Shown piece after piece: positions 15,500 to 24,670 of a DNA stretch of 39,567 nucleotides. The notes under the pieces are model-generated. The model searched no databases and was not told where the DNA came from. It saw nothing but the letters and a program-made list of their open reading frames with translations. Both the position numbers and the translations under genes were made by a program. The DNA comes from Clostridia bacterium (GTDB taxonomy: Bacteria > Bacillota > Clostridia > Oscillospirales > CAG-272), in contig JAFVZL010000012.1 of NCBI GenBank assembly GCA_017508195.1, forward strand, positions 1 to 39,567, in the 5' to 3' direction. Each line of letters opens with the position of its first letter. Position 1 is the stretch's first letter.

Positions 15500-16810
15500 T
15501 TATACGCCGAACACAGCCTGTGCAAAGGCATAACCGTCGGAATCGACCGCACGCACGGGAACTCCGAGCTTCTCCCCGAGCTCACTCACCGTCATTCCGC
15601 AAAGGAACACGTCCTCTCCGTGCCGAAGCGCAGACTTCGGGATAAGAAGCTCGTCACCGAGCACCTCGTCCGCAAGCTGCTCAGCAATATCCTTACCCGT
15701 GAGAAGCCCTGATACGGTAATGCTCTCACCGAAGAAATTATTAGTGATCCTTCTTACCTTGATACGGAGCTTATTCGATCTTCTCATAAGATGACCTGCA
15801 AACTCGTAGAGCATATCGTAAGCCGCTGCTCCTGTCGCAACGGTCACTCTGCGATAATCCGTAAGTCCCGGATCTATCGCATCGAGATCCTCAATTGCAC
15901 TCTCAAACTCATCCGAGTATGAGCGAAGCATTCCGACACCGTTCTCTATCTGTGGGTAATCCTCGTAGTAATCGGAATCGGGAACGATAAGTCCTGCCTT
16001 TAAGAAGAACTCATCTGCACAGTAGAATATCCTCGTGCCGTATTTTTCAAGACAAGCAGTGCCGAACTCCTCGACAAGATCAATTACCGCCTTTGCTTCC
16101 TCGGCGGTATAATCCGAGAGCGGATAAAGTCCGTCTCTGTGCTTCGTAAGACCTGCGGGAACTACCGATACGCTCGTGAGCGATGGATAGTATTCCATAA
16201 GATCCGTGAGCGTCCGTCTCAGCTCGTCCCCGTCGTTGACTCCCTTACAAAGCACTATCTGTCCGCACATTTTAAGACCGTGTGCCTTGAAATCGTCGAG
16301 ATACTTAAGCACCTCGCCCGAGCGCTTGTTCTTCATCATCTTGACCCTGAGCTCGGGATTGGTAGTGTGTATCGAGATGTTTATAGGAGAAATATGCATC
16401 TTTATGATACGGGCTACATCGTTGTCATCCATATTCGTGAGAGTGATGTAGTTGCCGTGAAGGAAGGACAGGCGCGAGTCATCATCCTTAAAGTAAAGTG
16501 AGTCGCGGAGCCCCTCGGGGTTCTGGTCTATAAAGCAGAATATGCAAGCGTTTCTGCATGACTGCTTCTTATCCATAAGAGGAGTCTCAAAATCAAGACC
16601 GATATCGTCATATTCACCCTTATTTATCGTAACGCAGTAGCGCGCTTGATCCCTCTCGAGCAAAAGCTCTACCGTGCGCTCCGCAAGGTAGAAGCGGTAG
16701 TCCAGCACATCCTTTATTTCGTTACCGTTAATGCTGACGAGATAGTCGCCAACCTTTATGCCTGCGCGCTCAGCGCGCGAATGAGCCTCAAGCTCGGTTA
16801 TCTTTACCAT
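15500..16810 (-). CDS. DUF512 protein with PDZ and radical-SAM-like Fe-S domains
   Basis: This 436-residue protein begins with a PDZ-like domain (about 5-65, AERAGIKVGDYLVSINGNEIKDVLDYRFYLAE). A CRNACIFC motif (C85, C89, C92) follows with radical SAM spacing, then FCFIDQNPEGLRDSLYFKDDDSRLSFLHGNYITLTNM. The C-terminal half is DUF512 (about 290-430). This architecture matches the conserved Firmicutes and cyanobacterial family annotated as DUF512 or putative Fe-S oxidoreductase. It is commonly found immediately upstream of der, as here. The reaction is unknown. The ATG at 16810 has GGAGAC upstream. Confidence 0.9.
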   Translation of the reverse strand: MVKITELEAHSRAERAGIKVGDYLVSINGNEIKDVLDYRFYLAERTVELLLERDQARYCVTINKGEYDDIGLDFETPLMDKKQSCRNACIFCFIDQNPEGLRDSLYFKDDDSRLSFLHGNYITLTNMDDNDVARIIKMHISPINISIHTTNPELRVKMMKNKRSGEVLKYLDDFKAHGLKMCGQIVLCKGVNDGDELRRTLTDLMEYYPSLTSVSVVPAGLTKHRDGLYPLSDYTAEEAKAVIDLVEEFGTACLEKYGTRIFYCADEFFLKAGLIVPDSDYYEDYPQIENGVGMLRSYSDEFESAIEDLDAIDPGLTDYRRVTVATGAAAYDMLYEFAGHLMRRSNKLRIKVRRITNNFFGESITVSGLLTGKDIAEQLADEVLGDELLIPKSALRHGEDVFLCGMTVSELGEKLGVPVRAVDSDGYAFAQAVFGV

Positions 16811-16854
16811 CGTTGTCTCCGTATCCGCAAGTCGGATATTCGCGAATTATTTAA

Positions 16855-17637
16855 TCATGCCTTTCCGGCAAGTCTCTCAGTCCTGCGTATGCGAGTGATC
16901 GCATGCTCTTCCTCGAGCTCAGGCAGCCTGTAAGGTGCGTTCTCCTGTATGTATAAAAGCGCATCGGGTGAGCCGTCGCTCGCGGCAACGAGCATAAGAT
17001 CCTCTGCCCTCTTTCTGTCGAAGTCGGTGCCAAGACCGTCGGAAAAGCATCTTGCATAGAGATATTTTCCCTGAGTGCTGAGCGCCTCAACGTAGGTGGG
17101 ATCTGCGGCAGCGGCTGCCCTGAACCACTCGAACGCGGACCTGGGGTCGAATCTCACTGCGCGCACACGCGCTTCCTCGTCTGCTTCGAGGTCAGGAACG
17201 TCACCGTCGAGCATCAGCGCCTCATCTCTTTGTATCGGTGTATGATACGGGATACGGCTTATCGCAATGATATCCGGCTCAAACAGCGTGCCCATCGTAT
17301 GAGCTACACCAAGATATAGCTGTGCCTCGATAACACCTGCCTCAGCTGCATCGCGCATGTACTCGTAAGTTAACCTGTAATCGCGCGGTGCGCCCTCCGC
17401 GTGCAGGTGCATTACTGCAAGATTGTAGCACGCCTCGGGTACTCTCTCCTTAGCAAACGTGTAGAAGGAGCGAGCGACGGCAGGGTTCTTCTCCGTACCG
17501 AAGCCGAACTGATTCGCAAATGCGTAGTCAAACGCGGCATCGGCATCGCCCTCCGAGGCGGCGTTATAAAATTCCCGAAGTGCCTCCTCAAATTTTCCGT
17601 CAAGGAAAAGCACTTTTCCTCTTCTGTCCTCTGCCAA
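16855..17637 (-). CDS. Sel1/TPR-like repeat protein
   Basis: This 260-residue soluble helical-repeat protein has Sel1-type units such as EALREFYNAASEGDADAAFDYAFANQFGFGTEKN, VPEACYNLAVMHLHAEGAPRDYRLTYEYMRDAAEAG and VIEAQLYLGVAHTMG. A last unit lies near GKYLYARCFSDGLGTDFDRKRAEDLML. Such repeats mediate protein binding. No signal peptide is visible, and the partner and role are unknown. The start is TTG at 17637, supported by GGAG about 7 nt upstream. It lies 119 bp downstream of cysS, and no clear terminator separates them. Confidence 0.8.
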   Translation of the reverse strand: MAEDRRGKVLFLDGKFEEALREFYNAASEGDADAAFDYAFANQFGFGTEKNPAVARSFYTFAKERVPEACYNLAVMHLHAEGAPRDYRLTYEYMRDAAEAGVIEAQLYLGVAHTMGTLFEPDIIAISRIPYHTPIQRDEALMLDGDVPDLEADEEARVRAVRFDPRSAFEWFRAAAAADPTYVEALSTQGKYLYARCFSDGLGTDFDRKRAEDLMLVAASDGSPDALLYIQENAPYRLPELEEEHAITRIRRTERLAGKA

Positions 17638-17756
17638 CTTTACTCCTATCCTTTTCGAGCCTTATATGACCCTCGTTGCTTATGTTTATCAGCACTTTGT
17701 CATCCGAAGTCCGATTTTTTTAAGCCTTTTGCCAACAGACAAAAGGGTGTTCTTTA

Positions 17757-19190
17757 TCAGCCGATGCTGAACTTAGTTCCCTCTCTGGTATCGAGCAGGG
17801 TTATTCCCTTCGCCAGAAGCTCGTCTCTGATACGGTCAGCCTCGGCAAAGTTTTTCTCGCGCTTCGCCTCACGGCGCGCCTCGATCATTTCATTGATGTA
17901 CTTAAGAAGCACGGGATCGATATCCTCGGTTCCGCTCTCCTTGTTTTCGTTTTTCTCAAGCTTGCTTGCCTTCTCGATAAGATCAAGCGAAAGCACCTTG
18001 TCAAAGTCAGCAATGAGAGCAAGCTTCGTTGCATCGTTGCACTTCAGCTTGAAAACGTCGTAAAGCGCAGTTACGGCAAGAGAGGTATTGAGATCGTTAT
18101 CAAGAGCGGTAAGGAATCTCTTCTTTCCCTCGTCGAACGCTTCGGAATCGATCGCCTCACCCTTGGCATCAAGCTGTGCGACTCTCGAGATGAGCTTATC
18201 AAAAGCAATTCTCGCATTATCCAGGTTCTCCCACGAGAATACGAGATTCTTCCTGTAATGCGACTGAAGGCAGAAGAATCTGTAAACTATGGGATCATAG
18301 CCCTTATCCTCGAGCAGAGATACGGTAAGGAACTCGCCCTTCGACTTTGACATCTTTCCCGAGCTCGTGTTAAGGTGATGAACGTGGAACCAGTACTTGC
18401 ACCATTCGTGTCCGAAGGTGGACTCGCTCTGTGCTATCTCGTTGGTGTGATGGGGGAAGGCGTTATCTATACCACCGCAGTGGATATCGAGGTATTCGCC
18501 GAGGTGCTTACGCGCTATGCACGAGCACTCGATGTGCCAGCCGGGATATCCGATGCCCCAAGGAGAGGGCCATTTAAGCTCCTGATCGTCAAACTTCGAC
18601 TTTGTGAACCAGAGCACGAAGTCAGCCTTGTTCTTCTTGTTACCGTCCTCCTCAACGCTCTCACGGACTCCCACTGCGAGGTCCTCCTCCTCAAAATCGT
18701 TGAAGACGTAATATTTCTCGAGCTTCGAGGTATCGAAGTATATATTTCCGCCCGCCTCGTAGGCATAGCCCTTTTTAAGGAGAGTTTCTACCATGTCGAT
18801 AAACTCGGGGATGCAGTTGGTAGCAGGCTCAACGGTATCGGGGATTCTGATGTTAAGCTTTTTGCAGTCTGCAAAGAAGGCATCCGTATAGAACTGCGCT
18901 ATCTCCATGACCGTTTTGTGCTCACGCTTCGCACCCTTCAGCATCTTATCCTCGCCCGTATCGCCGTCACTGGAGAGGTGTCCGACGTCGGTGATATTCA
19001 TAACACGGTCAACGTCGTAGCCAAGGTATCTGAGATATTTCTCGAGAACATCCTCCATAGCGTAGGTCCTGAGATTACCTATATGAGCAAAGTGATAAAC
19101 GGTAGGTCCGCAGGTGTAAATGGTGACCCTTCCATCCTCTCTCGGTGTGAAAACTTCCTTCCTTCTCGATGCGGAATTATAGATATACAT
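17757..19190 (-). CDS. cysS: Cysteinyl-tRNA synthetase
   Basis: This 477-residue class I synthetase charges tRNA-Cys. It shows the family start YTCGPTVYHFAHIGNLRTY (Cys for zinc and the HIGH-type motif as HIGN), the zinc/active-site segments WHIECSCIA and DIHCGGIDNAFPHHTNEIAQSE, and KMSKSKGEFLTV for the KMSKS loop. The C-terminal part includes the DALR-type helical domain and ends with LLDTREGTKFSIG. The ATG at 19190 was preferred over the frame start 45 nt upstream because AAGGACAG precedes it. A structured leader precedes the gene, but no T-box signature was found. It heads the operon that runs toward obgE. Confidence 0.97.
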   Translation of the reverse strand: MYIYNSASRRKEVFTPREDGRVTIYTCGPTVYHFAHIGNLRTYAMEDVLEKYLRYLGYDVDRVMNITDVGHLSSDGDTGEDKMLKGAKREHKTVMEIAQFYTDAFFADCKKLNIRIPDTVEPATNCIPEFIDMVETLLKKGYAYEAGGNIYFDTSKLEKYYVFNDFEEEDLAVGVRESVEEDGNKKNKADFVLWFTKSKFDDQELKWPSPWGIGYPGWHIECSCIARKHLGEYLDIHCGGIDNAFPHHTNEIAQSESTFGHEWCKYWFHVHHLNTSSGKMSKSKGEFLTVSLLEDKGYDPIVYRFFCLQSHYRKNLVFSWENLDNARIAFDKLISRVAQLDAKGEAIDSEAFDEGKKRFLTALDNDLNTSLAVTALYDVFKLKCNDATKLALIADFDKVLSLDLIEKASKLEKNENKESGTEDIDPVLLKYINEMIEARREAKREKNFAEADRIRDELLAKGITLLDTREGTKFSIG

Positions 19191-19202
19191 TTCTGTCCTT
19201 TC

Positions 19203-19243
19203 CCGTAGCTTCGGGGCTTTCCCGAAAAAACGCAATACTACGG
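19203..19243 (-). promoter_or_regulatory. Structured leader of cysS
   Basis: In the 5' leader CCGTAG and CTACGG arms (19243-19238 with 19208-19203) enclose an inner TCGGG/CCCGA stem (19225-19211). The hairpin ends just before the ribosome binding site. A T-box would need about 200 nt and a TGGNACCGCG element, neither of which is present. The role is unknown. Confidence 0.45.
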
Positions 19244-19264
19244 CATTTTAATTATACTTATAAT

Positions 19265-19293
19265 ATTTTAGCAAACCGCTACCCCTTTGTCAA
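19265..19293 (-). promoter_or_regulatory. Promoter of cysS
   Basis: On the minus strand TTGACA (19293-19288) and TAAAAT (19270-19265) are 17 bp apart, giving a leader of about 68 nt. Confidence 0.85.
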
Positions 19294-19352
19294 GGTTTTA
19301 TTATTAAATTATATTTTTTTCGCGATATAATAAAATATTTTTGCATTCACTC

Positions 19353-19381
19353 TTGTATTCGCTGCCGAAATTTGGTACAAT
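19353..19381 (+). promoter_or_regulatory. Promoter of ftsK/spoIIIE
   Basis: TTGTAT (19353-19358) and TACAAT (19376-19381) are spaced 17 bp apart. The start codon lies 45 bp downstream. Confidence 0.65.
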
Positions 19382-19425
19382 AATATTTGATTACAGACAA
19401 CGACTCTAAAGAGAGGTTACTATAA

Positions 19426-22400
19426 ATGCCAAAAAATGACGAAACGCCAAAGGCTGTAAATAACGACGGCTTGCACCGTGCGATGCCGATCATTCTTCTT
19501 GCCCTTGCCGTTTTTATAGGTATATGCTTTATAACTAAAGACAACACGGGCATGCTCGGATATGCTATATCCGGAGTTCTATGCGGACTTTTCTCGGTGG
19601 GTGCGTACGCTATACCCGCGCTTCTTGCACTCCACGCACTGTTCTACCAGTCCGACGTAAAAAACAACAGAATTGCCACCAGGATCATTTTCTCCTCGCT
19701 CGCGATAATTGCCATATCCTCTCTCGCACACGCTATTAATTACATCGGCGTTGACATGGCGGAGCTCCCCTTTGACCCCGTGCGCTTCTACTACGACGGT
19801 GCGGCATCGCTCGGCGGCGGCTTCCTTGGCGGCATGATAGCTTTCGCTCTTATGAAGATGTTGGGGCAGGTCGGTGTTATCATCCTGTCCATCGCGATTT
19901 TCCTTATCTATATCGCCTACTTCTTCTCCAAGGGCTCCGCTCTGCGCGAGGTATTCCGTATGATCATTTACGGAGTTCTTACCTTCTTTGCTATCATAGA
20001 ACGCGGTGTCAAGAAGGTGCTCAGCTTCTTCAAAAAGTCGGGTGACAAGAAAAAGAAGAAAAAAGACATGGAGAGTAACGAAGTGCTGGCCGAGGACGAT
20101 TTCTTCGACGTTGATAACGGTATGGAGCGTCTTGAGGTATCCGGACTCGGAATTATCGAGAGCCGCTCTCAGGAGGCTATCGAATCCAACCCCACACTTC
20201 ATGATAAGGTCCGCCACACACATGATTCGAGAGTTCTTTACGACGATTACGGCATTGATGAAGAAGCGACCGCTAATGACGGTGCAAATGCCGAAGAGAT
20301 CGACGGGGACGCCTTTGAGATCGTTGACGGCGATATAATCATCGACGATGAGGCAGGAGAACACGCCGCGGCATCTGCTCCTAAAGAAGAGAGCGCATCT
20401 CCGTTCTCTGAGAGCGCTGCTACCTCTATCGATTCTATTCTCTCCGACAGTGCCGACAGTATCTTTACATCGGATTTTGATCCGTACAGCCTGTCCGCTG
20501 CAGAAAAGCTTGCGGGAAAGCCTTCATCGAGGACCGTGACAGAGGCTGCCGTACAGCGCGACTCGAGACCGAGCGTAACCGAGAGCATCGACGATATCAC
20601 ACCCGAGCAGGTGGAGCGCATCCGCCGCGAGGAGGAGTTCGAGCGCCGCAAGAGAGCTATGCTCGAGGAGCAGAGAGCCCGCGAGGCACAGATGCGTGCC
20701 GCGGCAGAAAACGCGCGCAAAAATGTAGAGTTCCACGTACAGGACAGCGATGAGATAGTCTCCGTAGCGAGGGTCGAGGAGGAGAGCGTCAGCGTAAAGA
20801 TCGAAAAGTTCGATCAGGTCGAGACTCGCCCCGAGATAACTCCGGAAGCATACGAGGCTAGCATCTATGCGACCGTCTACCCGACAGCTCCGGAGCGTCA
20901 AGCACCACGCACGGCTGAGCCCGTAAAGCCCGAGTTCAAGCCCTACTCTGTACCCCGGGATGAGGAAAAGACACCGGGTCTGGTATTTGAATTTGATCAG
21001 GGTGATGAGCCGGAAACTCTCACCGTTGAGCGCACTATGCTTACTGCCGACAATACAGCAAGCGGCTTTGAGGCGGTTGAAGAGGTTAGTGTAGATCAAG
21101 TCCCCTCTGATATTGATATTACCCATGTTCAAGAGACCTCGGAGATCGCACCGGTTACAGATAATGCACCTGTAAGCTCCGAGAACGCAGAAGTCCGTTC
21201 CGACGCGATCCGTGAGCAGGCATCCGTCACACAAGCCCCTGTTGGTCAAGAGGTATCTCAGTCATTTCTAAACGATAACGCGCCCTCAGAGCAGATATCC
21301 GCCGAGGGTAACAGATACAGTGAGCTTTCATCGGCAGGTGCCGACAGATCCTTTGAAATAGCCGAGGACGAGCCCTCCGAGCAGATTTTCGAGATCAATC
21401 CCGAGGACGATGAGGAAGAGGACGAGATCAGCCCCGTTCTCGAGCAGCCCGAGGAGGATATTTACGTCGAGAGAGAGGAGATTCCGCCCGAGGAGCAAAA
21501 TCCCTTTATCTCCGAAGCGAGATCGATGTTCAATATGTTCCGTCACGAAGACGCCATCCCCGAGCCCAAGAACGACGAAGCCCGAGAGGACGTCGAGACG
21601 GATGACTCGGTTGACGAGTACTCTGATGAAAACACCGAGGATTCTGACAGCTTTATCCAAGATTCGGAAGATGATATCGATGAGGAAGAGGATGACGAGC
21701 CCCCGTTTGATTTCATAGGCTCCGACGGCGAGATGCGTAAGATCGAGAATGTGCGCGAGGAGCCAAAGAACGAGCCTCCGAAGAAAAAGGCACCCGATTA
21801 TTCCAACTACAAGCTTCCGCCTATTGATATTCTCGGTCTCGACCCCGCTCGCGGTGAGGATGAGATCGGAAACGAGATCAGGGAAAATACGAGAATTCTC
21901 ATTGAGACGCTCGAATCCTTTAACGTTACCGCCTCTATCAAGGGCGTTGACCGCGGACCTCGTGTAACGAGATATGAGGTAGTTCCCGCAAGAGGCGTAA
22001 AGGTAAACCAGGTCACCAACCTCTTTGACGATATCAGGCTCGCTCTGGCGGCTGAGGGTGTCAGAATGGAGGCACCTATACCCGGTAAGTCGGCTATCGG
22101 CTTCGAGATACCTAACAAGCATCCGAAAAACGTAAGGCTTCGTGAGCTTATTGAGTGCGATGAATTCATGTCCTCGGGCTCGAAGACCTTCGTCTGCCTG
22201 GGTAAGGACGTTGCGGGCAACCCGATATTCGGAGATATTGCCAAGTTCCCACACGCGCTGGTAGCAGGTGCTACGGGAATGGGTAAATCAGTCTGCATCA
22301 ACTCCATCCTGATGAGTATTCTCTACAAGGCAAGACCCGACGAGGTCAAGTTTATCCTTATCGACCCGAAAAAGGTTGAGTTCAAGATCTACGGCGGTAT

Positions 22401-23304
22401 TCCCCACCTTCTCGTCCCGGTTGTCACCGAGGCAAAGCAAGCGGCAGGTGCTCTTATGTGGGCTGTCGAGGAGATGGAACGCAGATACGATCTTATCGAA
22501 AAATATAACGTCAGAAATATTCAGGCGTACAACGAGCGCGTTGCGCTCGATCCCTCCATGGGAGCTCCGATGTCGAAGATAATTATCGTCATCGACGAGC
22601 TTAACGACCTGATGATGCAGGTAAGAGATCCTGTTGAGGATCTTATCATGAGAATAGCTCAGAAGGCAAGAGCCGCAGGTATTCATCTTATTATCGGTAC
22701 TCAGCGACCCGACGTAAAGGTTATCACGGGTACGATCAAAGCAAATATCAACACTCGTATCTCATGCAAGGTAACCTCCGTCGTAGACTCCAGAACGATT
22801 CTCGAGATGGCGGGCGCGGAAAAGCTCCTTAACAAGGGTGATATGCTATTCAAGCCCACTGACAGAACGGAGCCCGTCCGCGTTCAGGGATGCTTCGTTT
22901 CTGACGACGAGGTAGAGGCGGTTATAGACTTCGTTAAGCAGTTCTCGAGCAGCGATCAGTATGACGAGGAGGTTCTTGCCGAGATAAACAAGGCAGCCCA
23001 GAAGTGCGGTAAGGACAAGAAGGGCGGCGGTGCATCCGCTGACATCGATGATGGCGGCGACGATGCTATCGGCTACTACAACGACCAGCAGTTCCTCGAT
23101 GCAGTCGAGCTGGCTATACGCTCGGGTAAGGTTTCGACCTCGCTCCTTCAGCGCAAGCTCCAGATCGGCTACGGTAAGGCGGCAAGGCTTATCGACGCCA
23201 TGGAGGAGATCGGAGTTGTTTCCGAGCCGAACGGACAGAAGCCGAGAGACGTTCTTGTCACCATGGATGAGTGGCGCGAAAAGCTCTCGCGAGTCGAAAT
23301 TTAA
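19426..23304 (+). CDS. ftsK: FtsK/SpoIIIE DNA translocase with unusually long acidic linker
   Basis: This 1292-residue membrane-anchored, ATP-driven DNA pump moves chromosomes through closing division or sporulation septa. About four to five N-terminal membrane segments (18-36, 46-72, 84-106, 130-167) are followed by a Lys-rich stop (203-213). An acidic, low-complexity linker of about 570 residues comes next. The motor starts near 797 (PPIDILGLD), with Walker A GATGMGKS (about 948-955) and Walker B IIIVIDELND (about 1050). A C-terminal winged-helix gamma domain (about 1219-1290) reads DNA polarity sequences. SpoIIIE is about 790 residues, so nearly all extra length is linker. ATG 19426 has GAGAGG upstream. 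Whether it serves division, sporulation or both is not decided by sequence. Confidence 0.95.
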   Translation: MPKNDETPKAVNNDGLHRAMPIILLALAVFIGICFITKDNTGMLGYAISGVLCGLFSVGAYAIPALLALHALFYQSDVKNNRIATRIIFSSLAIIAISSLAHAINYIGVDMAELPFDPVRFYYDGAASLGGGFLGGMIAFALMKMLGQVGVIILSIAIFLIYIAYFFSKGSALREVFRMIIYGVLTFFAIIERGVKKVLSFFKKSGDKKKKKKDMESNEVLAEDDFFDVDNGMERLEVSGLGIIESRSQEAIESNPTLHDKVRHTHDSRVLYDDYGIDEEATANDGANAEEIDGDAFEIVDGDIIIDDEAGEHAAASAPKEESASPFSESAATSIDSILSDSADSIFTSDFDPYSLSAAEKLAGKPSSRTVTEAAVQRDSRPSVTESIDDITPEQVERIRREEEFERRKRAMLEEQRAREAQMRAAAENARKNVEFHVQDSDEIVSVARVEEESVSVKIEKFDQVETRPEITPEAYEASIYATVYPTAPERQAPRTAEPVKPEFKPYSVPRDEEKTPGLVFEFDQGDEPETLTVERTMLTADNTASGFEAVEEVSVDQVPSDIDITHVQETSEIAPVTDNAPVSSENAEVRSDAIREQASVTQAPVGQEVSQSFLNDNAPSEQISAEGNRYSELSSAGADRSFEIAEDEPSEQIFEINPEDDEEEDEISPVLEQPEEDIYVEREEIPPEEQNPFISEARSMFNMFRHEDAIPEPKNDEAREDVETDDSVDEYSDENTEDSDSFIQDSEDDIDEEEDDEPPFDFIGSDGEMRKIENVREEPKNEPPKKKAPDYSNYKLPPIDILGLDPARGEDEIGNEIRENTRILIETLESFNVTASIKGVDRGPRVTRYEVVPARGVKVNQVTNLFDDIRLALAAEGVRMEAPIPGKSAIGFEIPNKHPKNVRLRELIECDEFMSSGSKTFVCLGKDVAGNPIFGDIAKFPHALVAGATGMGKSVCINSILMSILYKARPDEVKFILIDPKKVEFKIYGGIPHLLVPVVTEAKQAAGALMWAVEEMERRYDLIEKYNVRNIQAYNERVALDPSMGAPMSKIIIVIDELNDLMMQVRDPVEDLIMRIAQKARAAGIHLIIGTQRPDVKVITGTIKANINTRISCKVTSVVDSRTILEMAGAEKLLNKGDMLFKPTDRTEPVRVQGCFVSDDEVEAVIDFVKQFSSSDQYDEEVLAEINKAAQKCGKDKKGGGASADIDDGGDDAIGYYNDQQFLDAVELAIRSGKVSTSLLQRKLQIGYGKAARLIDAMEEIGVVSEPNGQKPRDVLVTMDEWREKLSRVEI

Positions 23305-23314
23305 TCAAAATGTA

Positions 23315-23345
23315 AAGGGTTGTTGCGGTTTTCGCAACAACCCTT
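23315..23345 (+). terminator. Strong hairpin after ftsK, weak T-tract
   Basis: A perfect 13-bp stem, AAGGGTTGTTGCG with CGCAACAACCCTT, has a GTTTT loop. It is followed by ATGTAAAAAATC rather than a T run, so it may only attenuate or process the transcript between ftsK and the DJ-1 family gene. Confidence 0.55.
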
Positions 23346-23392
23346 ATGTAAAAAATCTATCGTCGGGCGAACGACGGAAAGGATCTGAAATC

Positions 23393-23932
23393 ATGATTAT
23401 TGTGCTGCTTGCAAACGGATTTGAGGAAATCGAAGCTCTCACTCCGGTTGATATGCTGAAGCGTGCAGGGCTCACTGTGAAGACTGTTTCTATTGCTGAA
23501 AAGACCGTAACAGGATCTCACGGTATTGCTGTTGTTGCAGATATGACCTATGACGAATTCGACTTTACCACCGATGTCGAGCTCGTGATTTTCCCGGGCG
23601 GTATGCCGGGTTCTCTCAACCTTGACGGATCGGAGTTCGTCAACAAAATCATCGCCAAGGCAAACAAGGATGGCGCGCGTCTTGCTGCTATCTGTGCCGC
23701 TCCTCTTATACTCGGAAGACGCGGTCTGCTCAACGGAAAGAGAGCTACCTGTTATCCCGGCTTTGAAAACGAGCTTCGCGGTGCTCTAACCACGGGTGAT
23801 GCCGTTGTCACCGACGGGCTTATCACTACCGCACGCGGTATGGGCGTTGCTCTCGAGTTTTCCAAGGAGCTCATCTCTCTTATGCTGAGCGCGGATAAGG
23901 CAAGCGAGCTTTCAGCTCAGATTATGGAATAA
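23393..23932 (+). CDS. DJ-1/PfpI family protein
   Basis: This 179-residue protein has the DJ-1/ThiJ/PfpI fold: IIVLLANGFEEIEALTPVDMLKRAG at the start, VIFPGGMPGS (65-74), and the nucleophile elbow AAICAAPLIL with the reactive Cys101. The final TTARGMGVALEFSKELI segment is typical of the DJ-1 branch. An acidic residue in GFEEIEA is positioned like DJ-1 Glu18. Family members act as deglycase-like or redox-stress proteins, and the activity is disputed. The ATG at 23393 with AAAGGA upstream was chosen; the long open frame upstream overlaps ftsK and is not coding. It lies 88 bp after ftsK and 19 bp before the next gene. Confidence 0.92.
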   Translation: MIIVLLANGFEEIEALTPVDMLKRAGLTVKTVSIAEKTVTGSHGIAVVADMTYDEFDFTTDVELVIFPGGMPGSLNLDGSEFVNKIIAKANKDGARLAAICAAPLILGRRGLLNGKRATCYPGFENELRGALTTGDAVVTDGLITTARGMGVALEFSKELISLMLSADKASELSAQIME

Positions 23933-23951
23933 TTTGACACGGGGGAGTCTT

Positions 23952-24593
23952 ATGCAAAGCATTTTACGTCAACAGATCGCCTTCCGATGCCCTTCGTGCG
24001 CTACTGCTACTATCGGCTTTATCGGCAGGCTCCACAGCGTCTCGGATATGCTCCGCCTAAAATGCGAGTGCGGAGAATATGCTCTCGAGATCAAGGGAGA
24101 GAAGGATGGTCGCGTATCTCTGAACCTTCCCTGCGTATTCTGTAAGGATACACACACCTTTACTATATCGGGCGAGCTCTTCTCACGCGATATTCCTACA
24201 ATGCTTCCCTGCCCTCACTCGCATCACGACATTCTCTTTATCGCTAATGAAAACGATATGCCCGCGCTTCTCGAGCGCTCGGCAGGGGAGCTTTCTCTCG
24301 TGCTTTCAAGCTTCGAGGCTGACGAGCTCTCGGATATTCAGCCCATGGAGGTTGATGACGCCGAAGCTATGCCCGATCCCGCAATATATGATGTTTTAAA
24401 CTTCGTCATGCGCGATCTTGAAGCCGACGGAAAAGTCGTCTGTCCTTGTAAAAAGGGGCCTTACGAGCTTCGCTTCACCGACTTCGGTGCTGAGGCAGTA
24501 TGCTCATCCTGCGGTGCTTCATATAAATTTTACGCTATGTCGGGTGCCTCTGCCGAGAGCTATCTCGAAGCAGATAAGATCGAGCTTACATAG
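23952..24593 (+). CDS. Hypothetical Cys-rich (zinc-ribbon-like) protein
   Basis: This 213-residue protein was not recognised as a named family. Several Cys pairs suggest zinc ribbons: C13/C16 (CPSC), C38/C40 (CEC), C61/C64 (CVFC), C87, C164/C166 (CPC) and C184/C187 (CSSC). The N-terminal and C-terminal pairs flank beta-rich segments (LRLKCECGEYALEIKGEKDGR and YELRFTDFGAEAVCSSCGASYKFY), and an acidic middle (about 110-145) separates them. There is no signal peptide or membrane segment. The ATG at 23952 has GGGGGAG immediately upstream. It probably shares a transcript with the DJ-1 family gene. A terminator-like hairpin follows. Confidence 0.75.
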   Translation: MQSILRQQIAFRCPSCATATIGFIGRLHSVSDMLRLKCECGEYALEIKGEKDGRVSLNLPCVFCKDTHTFTISGELFSRDIPTMLPCPHSHHDILFIANENDMPALLERSAGELSLVLSSFEADELSDIQPMEVDDAEAMPDPAIYDVLNFVMRDLEADGKVVCPCKKGPYELRFTDFGAEAVCSSCGASYKFYAMSGASAESYLEADKIELT

Positions 24594-24620
24594 CTTTTAA
24601 TAGTATTGTGTACTCGGTCA

Positions 24621-24670
24621 CGGTGCTGGGATGCTTTGTTTTCTCTAAGCTTCAGCGCACCGCAGTTTTT
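24621..24670 (+). terminator. Probable terminator after the Cys-rich gene
   Basis: CGGTGCTG (24621-24628) can pair with CAGCGCACCG (24653-24662), with a 2-nt bulge. The stem is followed closely by CAGTTTTT on the plus strand. It lies between convergent genes. Confidence 0.5.

Noticed and set aside
17702-17745. Terminator between cysS and the Sel1 gene
   Set aside because: A CCTTTTG/CAAAAGG stem is present, but on the minus strand it is followed by CTTAAAAAAA and not by T residues, so it should not stop transcription from cysS.
19191-19258. T-box riboswitch upstream of cysS
   Set aside because: The leader is only about 68 nt and lacks the T-box TGGNACCGCG sequence and the specifier stem.
20524-22254. 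Long minus-strand open frames opposite ftsK
   Set aside because: They lie in the acidic-linker and motor region of a clear ftsK homologue, have no ribosome binding sites and show no family resemblance. They are frame shadows of biased codons.
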